This document shows, piece after piece, positions 47,630 through 55,693 of a DNA stretch of 64,000 nucleotides. The notes under the pieces are model-generated. The model was given only the letters and a program-made list of their open reading frames with translations, was not told where the DNA came from and ran no database searches. The stretch spans positions 434,001-498,000 of the forward strand of contig JBJLAO010000001.1 of NCBI GenBank assembly GCA_045568635.1, in the 5' to 3' direction. Made by a program: the position numbers and the translations under genes. The DNA is from MedAcidi-G1 sp000817085. Lineage in GTDB: Bacteria; Actinomycetota; Acidimicrobiia; Acidimicrobiales; MedAcidi-G1. Every line of letters begins with the position of its first letter. Positions within the stretch are counted from its first letter, which is position 1.

Positions 47630-48700
47630 CTAAATTAGTGGACCGTGTTCTATATTTTGTAAAACTTTTTTTCCGAATGACTCGCATTCTGCGATATGGG
47701 AATATCCGGAAAGAATGAATGCGTCAATGCCCGCATTCATGTAAGCGTTAAGTTTTTCTTTTACCTGATCAGGGTCCCCCACTATTGCAGCTCCTGCCCC
47801 GCTTCGAGCGCGCCCTACACCTGTCCATAAATTCTCTTCGATGAAACCATCGTCACCGGAAGTTTCACGTAGTTCTGTTTGTCGGGAAACACCAACTGAC
47901 ACTGCGTCTAGAGAAAGATTCCGGATGGCTTCTCCTTTTTGATCATCTATTTGACTTATCAATCGATTTGCAGCCTCGCGCGCTTCTTTTTCACTCTCTC
48001 TCACAATCACATGGGCTCTTAAGCCATATTTCAATTCTCGCCCGTGACCTGAGGCTCGTTTTCTCATGTCAGAAACTATTGATTCAACACCTTTTACTGT
48101 GTCTGGCCATGTCAGAAAAACATCTGCTTCCATCGCTGCTGTCTCTTTTGCTGCTTCAGAAAAACCTCCAAAATAGAAAGGAGGGCACTTCCCCGAGACT
48201 GTTCTTACTCTTGGAGCTTCAATTTCTAAATCCACGAATTCGCCATGGTAGTTGACAGAGTTTCCATTTAGAAGTTCTCGTAGGACTTTCATGTACTCGC
48301 GGGTTCTTGTATAACGAGGTTCAGATTCAAGCTCCTGGCCAGGCAAATCACTCGAAATAATGTTTATCGTCAATCTCCCTCCTGACATTTGATCAATTGT
48401 GGCCATCTGTCTTGCTAGTTGTGGTAGCCACAACTCGCCCATCCTTACAGCGAGTAAGAGTCTGATTCGATTAGTAGCGACTGATACTGCGGAGGCAAAA
48501 GCTGTCGCATCAATCCCTAGCGTGTAACCGGACGGTAGGAGTATGTTGTCAAAACCATTTTCTTCAGCACATGCAACTATGTCGCGACAATGCTCCCAGG
48601 AGCTTTTAAGTTCTGGATCGACAACACCTAAAAATTCATAATCATCATCGCAAAGTGAGCCAAACCAAGAGATTTCAGGTTTTTTTTGTGGATCATTCAT
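47630..48700 (-). CDS. LLM-class flavin monooxygenase, SsuD-like
   Basis: 356 aa. WFGSLCDDD start, GFDNILLPSGYTLGIDATAFA, LLLAVRMGELWLPQLARQMATID, SGGRLTINIISSDLPGQ and PPFYFGGFSEAAKETA match the alkanesulfonate monooxygenase (SsuD) branch of luciferase-like proteins, which uses FMNH2 and O2. The substrate need not be a sulfonate. Its ATG overlaps the Gfo/Idh/MocA stop (ATGA), so it closes the minus-strand sugar operon. Convergent with the MsmX-like gene. Confidence 0.86.
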   Translation of the reverse strand: MNDPQKKPEISWFGSLCDDDYEFLGVVDPELKSSWEHCRDIVACAEENGFDNILLPSGYTLGIDATAFASAVSVATNRIRLLLAVRMGELWLPQLARQMATIDQMSGGRLTINIISSDLPGQELESEPRYTRTREYMKVLRELLNGNSVNYHGEFVDLEIEAPRVRTVSGKCPPFYFGGFSEAAKETAAMEADVFLTWPDTVKGVESIVSDMRKRASGHGRELKYGLRAHVIVRESEKEAREAANRLISQIDDQKGEAIRNLSLDAVSVGVSRQTELRETSGDDGFIEENLWTGVGRARSGAGAAIVGDPDQVKEKLNAYMNAGIDAFILSGYSHIAECESFGKKVLQNIEHGPLI

Positions 48701-49785
48701 CGATTTATTCCTGTCCCCTCTATTACCTCGTCTATCTCTACGCTCGACTTCCTATCGATAGACAACTGGGCCGCCTCCCCAACAGCTACTGACCAAAATC
48801 CTTCTTTAAGACCGACTTCAGGTTTAGCTCCCTGTAAAAAGGCCTCACGAAATCTTAAATGTTCTATGTAAGACGCCCCGCTGTGTAAGCCCTCATGCAT
48901 AATTTCAGGGTTTTCTGAATGCTCCTCTTCAACCGAACCGATCCAGTGTTCACCGCGAATACCAGTTCTTATGACAGATTCTGGAACCAAAGCTTCAACT
49001 TTTCCTAGGTCTCCCACTACAGAAATTTCTTCTTGATTTCGGGTTGCTTCTGCAAACATACACAAATCAAGCATTCCGCGCGATCCTGATTCGAACTCTA
49101 CGATTACATACGCATTGTCTAAAATGTCTGGAATTTCTCCTCCGTACTTTTCATCCAAGTGGTTTACATCTTGTCCACCGGAAGCCATTACTCTCACTGG
49201 CAGATCTTTGGTTATCAAATGCATCAAGTCGAAGTAATGGCAACATTTCTCCACAAGAGTCCCACCAGTGTTCGAATTGAACCGGTTCCAATTTTCTACT
49301 TTTTCCAGAAATGGGAATCTGTGTTCACGAATAGAAACCATGCGAACAGGTCCAACAATTCCTTCAGTCACACGTTTAACGAGTTCTGAAACAGCTGGCA
49401 TGTAACGATATTCGAGCCCGACCCATACCATTGCATCATCATCAGCAGCGGAAATAACCTCTGCACACTCTTGAGCGGTTGTGCATAGTGGTTTCTCGAT
49501 CATTACAGGAATCTTTGTTTCTAAAACGTCAATAAGTATTTCCGTGTGTGTCATGTTTGGCGTGGCTACAACAAGAGCATCAACTTTTCCTTTTTCTAAA
49601 AGTTCTTGATGATTAGTGAAACAGTCAGCTTCACCACCAGTTAATTCATTGGCTGTTTCTAATGACCCTTCGTTTGGGTCGCAAATAGCTGTAACGATGT
49701 TTCCTTCAATCAGTTGAAGATTTTCAATGTGTTCAATCCCCATCATCCCTGTGCCGATCACTCCAAATCGAATTTCTTCTCTCAA
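48697..49785 (-). CDS. Gfo/Idh/MocA-family oxidoreductase
   Basis: 362 aa with a TTG start overlapping the previous stop (TTGA). GVIGTGMMGIEH nucleotide-binding loop, VATPNMTHTEILIDVL, the catalytic MIEKPLCTTAQE (EKP motif) and GGTLVEKCCHYFDLMHL with the catalytic His. These enzymes oxidise or epimerise sugars and inositols with NAD(P). Both neighbours overlap, so it is translationally coupled in the operon with an aldo/keto reductase and an SsuD-like enzyme, suggesting stepwise oxidation of an imported sugar. Confidence 0.9.
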   Translation of the reverse strand: MREEIRFGVIGTGMMGIEHIENLQLIEGNIVTAICDPNEGSLETANELTGGEADCFTNHQELLEKGKVDALVVATPNMTHTEILIDVLETKIPVMIEKPLCTTAQECAEVISAADDDAMVWVGLEYRYMPAVSELVKRVTEGIVGPVRMVSIREHRFPFLEKVENWNRFNSNTGGTLVEKCCHYFDLMHLITKDLPVRVMASGGQDVNHLDEKYGGEIPDILDNAYVIVEFESGSRGMLDLCMFAEATRNQEEISVVGDLGKVEALVPESVIRTGIRGEHWIGSVEEEHSENPEIMHEGLHSGASYIEHLRFREAFLQGAKPEVGLKEGFWSVAVGEAAQLSIDRKSSVEIDEVIEGTGINR

Positions 49786-50690
49786 GGTAAAGGCACCCCA
49801 TCTGATGCTTCTATGAGGTTGTAAACATCATCTCTGTTTAAGTTAACGTCAACTGCTTTAGCTATTTTTTTCAAACGTGACATTTGCTGAGTGCCGACGA
49901 TAGCTATTGGTTTTGTTGGATGAGCCAATACAAAAGCAACCGCGACAGTTGCCCTATCCACTGACTCTCTTTCTGCTATTTCATCTAATAATTCCACCAA
50001 CTCAGCTCTTACACCCTCTCCTGTCGCGAGCTTCCCACCTGCTAATGGGCTCCAAGCCAACGGGATAATGCCTTCAGATGAGCACTGGTCAAAAGTTCCA
50101 TCCCTTAAAGGTGTTAGACAATTTACTGAGAACTCTGGTTGTGTGCTGACTAAAGGAGACTGCAAATAGTTGGAAAGAGCAGAAACTTGCTCTGGTGTGT
50201 AATTTGAAACTCCGACTGCTTTTATTTTCCCTTCGACAACCAATGAATCAAGAGTTTCAGCAACTTCTGAAGGGTGTGTGTAAATATCAGGTCGGTGGAT
50301 CTGATATAAATCTATTTGCTCAACTTGTAATCTTTTCAATGATGCCTCGCAAGCGGAACGCAAATATTTTGGACTCGAGTCATAGGGAATCGGCGGAGCG
50401 ATTCCACCTTTTGTAGAAAGAACTATCTGGTCACGTAAATGCGGGCTCGCAACTAAGACTTGGCCTAACAGTTCTTCGCATGCACCAAATCCTCCTCCCC
50501 CCCAGTCAAACCCATAGACATCAGCATTGTCTATTAGATTCATTCCAAGTTCAATAGCCGTCTCTAAAAGTTCCGTAGCTTCACCTAATTTGTCAGTGGT
50601 GTAGCGCCAAAGTCCGAAAGCTATCGGACCTACTGGAGGCAAGTCTTTCCCAAGAGTTCTTGGTTCTTGTTGAACAAGATTTTCAGACAT
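49782..50690 (-). CDS. Aldo/keto reductase
   Basis: 302 aa; GGAGA upstream of ATG. GPIAFGLWRYT, NLIDNADVYGFDWGGGGFGACEELLG (Asp and Tyr of the catalytic tetrad), VLSTKGGI (Lys), LYQIHRPD (His) and AVGVSNY identify the AKR superfamily. It should reduce an aldehyde or ketone with NADPH or work in reverse on a sugar. It lies 46 bp after MalG and overlaps the next gene, as part of the alpha-glucoside-type operon. Confidence 0.9.
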   Translation of the reverse strand: MSENLVQQEPRTLGKDLPPVGPIAFGLWRYTTDKLGEATELLETAIELGMNLIDNADVYGFDWGGGGFGACEELLGQVLVASPHLRDQIVLSTKGGIAPPIPYDSSPKYLRSACEASLKRLQVEQIDLYQIHRPDIYTHPSEVAETLDSLVVEGKIKAVGVSNYTPEQVSALSNYLQSPLVSTQPEFSVNCLTPLRDGTFDQCSSEGIIPLAWSPLAGGKLATGEGVRAELVELLDEIAERESVDRATVAVAFVLAHPTKPIAIVGTQQMSRLKKIAKAVDVNLNRDDVYNLIEASDGVPLP

Positions 50691-50736
50691 AAATTCTCCG
50701 CTTCACTTTGTTAAAATTCTATGGCTCAGTAAAAGA

Positions 50737-51702
50737 CTATGACTTAACTGAGCCTGCAAGTAGTCCACGAACAAAATACCTTTGTAAAAAGAAGAAAACG
50801 AGTAATGGAACCCCTGCCTGCACAAAAGCACCTGCTGAAAGCACATGTTCTTTCATACCGAACTCCCCTGCCATTGAGGCAATATTTATGGTTGCTGGAT
50901 AGCTGGCTCCGTTTCCTCCGACCATTGTTAAGGCAACTAGATAATCATTCCATGTCCATAAAAACTGAAAAATTGTAAATGCTGCAAGAGCAGGTACCGA
51001 TAATGGAACTACAAGACGCCAGAAGATAGTGAAGTGATCAGCACCATCAATTCGTGCTGCTTCAAAAAGTTCTTTTGGTAAGGAGGAAATGTAGTTATGT
51101 AATAAGAAAATTGCAAAAGGCATAGCGAAAGCTGTGTGAGTTAACCACACAGCTGTTGTGGTTCCTGCGAGATCCAAATCTGGAAAGAGTGTTATTACCA
51201 TTCCTGTATTTGGGATTGTCCAATGTGCGCCTCCGGCAAACATTTGCAATAAAGGCAAAAGAGCTACCTGATTCGGTAATGCCATCAAAGCTACGATCGT
51301 GATGAAGAGCCATTCACGACCTTTAAAAGGAATCCAAGCAAATGCATACGCTGCCATTGCTGCGATCGCTACTGGAATAATTGTAGCTGGGGCAGCTATG
51401 GCAAAAGAGTTGATCAGAGCTTGCCACAACCCCCCTGACTGCCTTGAGGAAAACACGTTTATGTAATTGTCAAAAGTCCAGCCTCCCTCAGTGAAAGATG
51501 TCCACCATCCGGTAGATCTTTGGGCATCTCGAGTTCGAAATGAATTGACGAACAAACTGCCTGCCGGAATTGTCCAGACGACAACTAAAAGCCATAAAGC
51601 CCATACCGGAATGGCTTTTAGTAACCGGTAAACAAACTTGCCTGTCCGATCGATGGGATTTGCACCTTGTGAGATCTTTGGTTTCTGAGTCTCAGTAATC
51701 AT
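50737..51702 (-). CDS. Sugar ABC transporter permease (MalG-like)
   Basis: 321 aa, ATG overlapping the MalF stop (ATGA). Six membrane helices, PAGSLFVNSFRT near the N-terminus and the coupling loop LFEAARIDGADHFTIFWRLVVPLSVPA, the EAA motif of CUT1 permeases. It pairs with the MalF-like protein upstream. The substrate is probably an alpha-glucoside, judging by the GH13 enzyme and SBP_bac_1 domain in the same operon. Confidence 0.92.
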   Translation of the reverse strand: MITETQKPKISQGANPIDRTGKFVYRLLKAIPVWALWLLVVVWTIPAGSLFVNSFRTRDAQRSTGWWTSFTEGGWTFDNYINVFSSRQSGGLWQALINSFAIAAPATIIPVAIAAMAAYAFAWIPFKGREWLFITIVALMALPNQVALLPLLQMFAGGAHWTIPNTGMVITLFPDLDLAGTTTAVWLTHTAFAMPFAIFLLHNYISSLPKELFEAARIDGADHFTIFWRLVVPLSVPALAAFTIFQFLWTWNDYLVALTMVGGNGASYPATINIASMAGEFGMKEHVLSAGAFVQAGVPLLVFFFLQRYFVRGLLAGSVKS

Positions 51703-53585
51703 TGGATCACACTCCGTTGCATTCTGCGCACATTTAGAGCCATAGCAGGAACCACTGCAAGGAATAGAACTGTTGCGAGAGCTGATCCAAGACCGAGGTT
51801 AAACTCTGTAAAAGTTTTTTGCCACATTTCATTAGCTATTACTTGTGTTCCAAAATTTCCATTAGTCATCACACGAACAATGTCAAAAACTTTCATGACT
51901 AAAACGATTAGAGCTGTCACAATGACACTTATAGTCGGCGTAATTGTGGGGAGAGTCACGTAGAAAAATACTTGTCTATCATTTGCACCATCAACCCGTG
52001 CTGCTTCTATCAGGTCACCTGGAACAGCTTTGATGGCTGCAGAAAGTATCACCATGGCAAATCCCGTCTGAATCCAGATCAATACCACCATTAACCAAAC
52101 ATTGTTAAATGGGCCTTCCTGCACAAAAAGTATTGGCTTAGCAATCGGTAAACCCCTAGCCCCCTCTTCAACTCCCCCCAAACCTGGACCAACTAGTCGA
52201 TAGAGAATCCATAAAATTGGTACAGATACGAAAAGTGAGCCTATTGATATTCCAGTTTGTTTTCTTCGAATACCAAAAATGCTTAAAGCAACAAGACCAG
52301 CAGTGGCTAGTAAAAGGAGTGCGATCCCAATAAATTGTCCCACACTCCCAGGGGTAAGTTTTCCCAGTCCGACCCAGATGGCGTTCAGCAAACCTGTCTG
52401 TGGTTTTTGAGGTGGTCTAGCAATGTACATGAACTTCCATATGATTCCCGCACCCACAAAAGAGATCGCCATAGGAAGAAAAATCAGGCTCTTGGCTGCT
52501 GATTCAAATCTAATTCGGTCAGCTAAAACTGCTGCTAACAGACCTAAACCTGTCGAGAAACTAGTAACTACTATCACCCACCACAAATTGTTTATTACCG
52601 TTCCTCGAAGAGTTGATAACACTGCAAAAATAAGAAGGAATACCCCTATAGCGGAAGGTGTTAGTGAGGCAGCACTAGGTTCTACTATCCGACCCCTTTT
52701 TTTACCTAGCATGACCCCAGCTACTGAACCTATAGCTAAAAGTATTAAAGCAATTATGAAAAGACGGCTAGTGAAGATGTTCGACCAGTCCCTTAGATCG
52801 ATACTCGAGTCATTTGTGAGTATTTCTCCGTAATTTTTCAGTCCTGCCCATTCTCTTCCTTTAAGGCCGTGAAGAGAAAGGTAAATTGTTCTTGCCAAGG
52901 GAATTATCAATCCAAGTGCTACAAATAGGAGTGCTGGACCTAGAAAGACGCCTACTCTTGTTCTTCTTTGGAAGTGGTTGCGTTCTAAGAGATTGCGTTT
53001 CGGGCCAACATTTAAAGCTAAACCAATTAAGGCAAATGGTACGACGGTAAGTAGATAAGTTGAGCTTTTAGGTCCGTTACCTATTTCTGACAGTAACCAT
53101 CCCCCTACTAGACAACCGATTGCTAAGAAAAATAAAAGTCCACCAAAGCGAAATTTTCTTACCATCGCTGAAGGTAAAGAGTATGCGAGCAACGATATTA
53201 GAACGGTCAAAATGAAACTCTTGGTTTGTATCTGAGGGTTAACCGAGTCTTTTAAAAAGTTAGAGATAATAACGCCTATAGCTGCTCCTGATAGCAACCC
53301 CGCGAAAATACGAGTCCGATGTTTATCGATTAATTGTGGGATTGAAGTTAGTGCGGCGAAAGCTAAAACAGTTATTAGAACAAGTAATAAAGCAGATCCT
53401 TTGACAAGACGGTTACCTATAAGAATAGTTGAGAAAATCGTTCCAAATAGTGCTCCGGTAATAGCTTGAAATACGAACCATCTGTCAACAACGAAATCAA
53501 ATAAACGGTTTGCTCCAACAAAAATAAGAGCACTCACTCCGATCGAGATAGTGACACCCCAAAATGCGTCTATCAAATTTTCCAT
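51699..53585 (-). CDS. Sugar ABC transporter permease (MalF-like) with large extra N-terminal membrane domain
   Basis: 628 aa, about twice the usual ~300. The C-terminal half (about 330-628) is a normal CUT1 permease with IEAARVDGANDRQVFFYVTLPT as coupling loop. Residues 1-200 add about six further hydrophobic helices of unknown role (SALIFVGANRL, ITGALFGTIFSTILI, FAGLLSGAAIGVIIS), followed by the permease's own first helix (RVGVFLGPALLFVALGLIIP, about 210-230) and a further expanded region to about 330. E. coli MalF has extra helices too, but not this many. No frameshift or second start is evident. The function of the extension is unknown. Confidence 0.85.
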   Translation of the reverse strand: MENLIDAFWGVTISIGVSALIFVGANRLFDFVVDRWFVFQAITGALFGTIFSTILIGNRLVKGSALLLVLITVLAFAALTSIPQLIDKHRTRIFAGLLSGAAIGVIISNFLKDSVNPQIQTKSFILTVLISLLAYSLPSAMVRKFRFGGLLFFLAIGCLVGGWLLSEIGNGPKSSTYLLTVVPFALIGLALNVGPKRNLLERNHFQRRTRVGVFLGPALLFVALGLIIPLARTIYLSLHGLKGREWAGLKNYGEILTNDSSIDLRDWSNIFTSRLFIIALILLAIGSVAGVMLGKKRGRIVEPSAASLTPSAIGVFLLIFAVLSTLRGTVINNLWWVIVVTSFSTGLGLLAAVLADRIRFESAAKSLIFLPMAISFVGAGIIWKFMYIARPPQKPQTGLLNAIWVGLGKLTPGSVGQFIGIALLLLATAGLVALSIFGIRRKQTGISIGSLFVSVPILWILYRLVGPGLGGVEEGARGLPIAKPILFVQEGPFNNVWLMVVLIWIQTGFAMVILSAAIKAVPGDLIEAARVDGANDRQVFFYVTLPTITPTISVIVTALIVLVMKVFDIVRVMTNGNFGTQVIANEMWQKTFTEFNLGLGSALATVLFLAVVPAMALNVRRMQRSVIQ

Positions 53586-53673
53586 TAGTCAGATTTTTAC
53601 CTATTAATTTAAAAAGGCCGAATCGGGTAGAAGTTATTCGAACCCAAGAAAGTTTATTGGGTTAATACTGATT

Positions 53674-53701
53674 CCGGCCGGACCCTTTTGGGCCCGGCCG
53701 G
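53674..53701 (-). terminator. Hairpin after the SBP_bac_1-NMT1-NMT1 gene
   Basis: On the minus strand CCGGCCGGGCCC, loop AAAA, GGGTCCGGCCGG: the same stem as at 38177-38204. The T-tract after it is poor (AATCAGTATT), so it may be an attenuator, allowing read-through into the MalFG genes, or a stabiliser of the SBP mRNA 3' end. Confidence 0.7.
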
Positions 53702-53731
53702 TAAACAGTTTTTAAGTTTTGTTTGCTGAGA

Positions 53732-55693
53732 TTATTCAGCGAAACCAATGCTCATATCAATGAACTCGTTCGTGAACAAGTCGCTTGCGTTGGTAGTGGT
53801 AACTTCCATACCTGCGGCAACCATCTTGTCAATCACACCTTGGATTCTGGATTCCTCCATATTTCCAACGGTTGAGTCCGGTCCATTTCCATGAAGACCT
53901 AGTTCGTTCATAGTTGCGACTGAGTACTCACCCAATTCCATTGAGTAGACCCAGAATGAACCAAATGTGTCAACAGCATCAACGATTATCGCGTTAGCCC
54001 TTGCAGGGTTTGACGAGAAGTTGACAACTGACTGCTGAACAACTGGAACGAACAACTCGAGACAAGCTCTCATGTCTTCCATGTCAGCTGGTCGAACACC
54101 TAGAGTCTGAGAGTAAACCTCGAACCCGGTGTCGTGGAGCAACTCGTACTGGACTGGTTTGCCCCATTCGGCAAATTCGTTCTCGTACTGGTAAGGCTCA
54201 GCGGAAGCGAATCCCTGCTGAGCGATAGCACCATCATTGGCGATAAAGACAGCTGGTCCGCCATCGTAGGAAGGATCAACTTGGTCTGCTGATACAACTC
54301 CTTCGGCTATCCACACTTCGATGAACACACCACCAGCGAATACGTTGATTGTGACTCCCTGTGCACCAAGATCAGCGATGCTAGTGACATCTGGATAGGT
54401 GTCTGGATCCCACATGATCATTTGAGGGTTCTTCTCCAACGGAGCCATCACAGAAATCAGAGGTGTATCCACTAACTGAGCTTGCGCTTCTGTGTTTGCG
54501 TATCCGATATGGATTGAATCATCTGTGTACATGTAGGAAGCAACAGGAGACCAACCAATAGCTGGACCACCGGTGCGAACCTCAATATCGATTCCCAAAG
54601 GAGCTCCACCTATTTGACCTGGACCTGTAACAACCATGTTGTCAGCGTCAATGGTGTAACCAGCGCCAATCATTTCGTATAAGGCACCGTGCTCTGATTC
54701 TGGGAACCAGTCAGTCTGGATCACCAAAGGTGAAGGACAAGCAGCAGCCAAAGCTGTCACAAGCTTCTCAGGTACACCGGCACTGCTCACAGCGAAGTCA
54801 GCGAAGTTCATTGATTCACTAATGATTCCTCGACCAAGAGCGTAATTGACGTTGTTCATCAAACGATCTGCATCAAGTGTTGAATCAACAGCGAAGTAGT
54901 CCTTATTAGCAGCATGAACATCTGCGGCCATATCAGAACCAACCAAACCAACGTGGTCTGCCATTACTCCTAATGCAGCGTCAGTGTTTGCCTCATCCAT
55001 GATCCAAGCACTCGCAGCTTCTAGAGCAGCTGAGTAGGCAGCAACAGTGTTCGGGTTAGCTGCAGCAAATTCACGTGAAGTGGTGTTCACCAATGAAGGC
55101 CAGTCCAAACTAGTTGGACCGTCTCCAGCAACTAGTGAGAACGGACGAGTACCAATTCCGTTAACAACACCCATTGTCATACCAGGCTCAAAAGTAATAG
55201 CCCAGTCAATCTCGCCGCTTTCCATGGCGGCAACGGTTGTTCCACCAAGACCTGTAGCAATGTAAGTCGAGTTTTCAGGATCAACACCAGCTTGCTCATA
55301 AAGCTCACGTGCCAACTGCTCAGCGGCAGCGCCACGGGCTACAACACCAACATTGGTGCCTTCAAGAGCTTGCATGGTTGCTTCCCAATCACCTTCAACT
55401 ACTGGCTGACCAGTAGCTGCAAGAATGTCGAAGAAGTGACCGTTCTGTGCTGCGCCAAACATGACCACATCAAAACCAGATTCGCGTAATCCCAACATGT
55501 TGTCAGGAGTGTTAGCAACGAAGTCCACTTCGCCAGCTACCAGAGCAGCAGCGTTAGCAGGACCCGAAGCACAAGTTACATACTCCCAGCTAGTGAAACC
55601 GAACGATTCGAAGACGCCCATATCACCAGCTACGAAAACTGGAAGGCCTCCGTAGGTAGGAGCTGTACAAATACTGATATCAGTTACCTCAGG
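53732..55693 (-). repeat. 1,962-bp inverted duplication, copy 2 (tandem NMT1 module)
   Basis: Reverse-complement copy of 36191-38152, same length, no gaps, three mismatches (one synonymous). Identity begins in the linker directly after an Ala/Pro stretch (APLAP versus APALAP) and stops at the TAA. The 30-odd bases between the stop and the shared hairpin are not alike, which is unexpected for a simple recent duplication. Confidence 0.95.
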
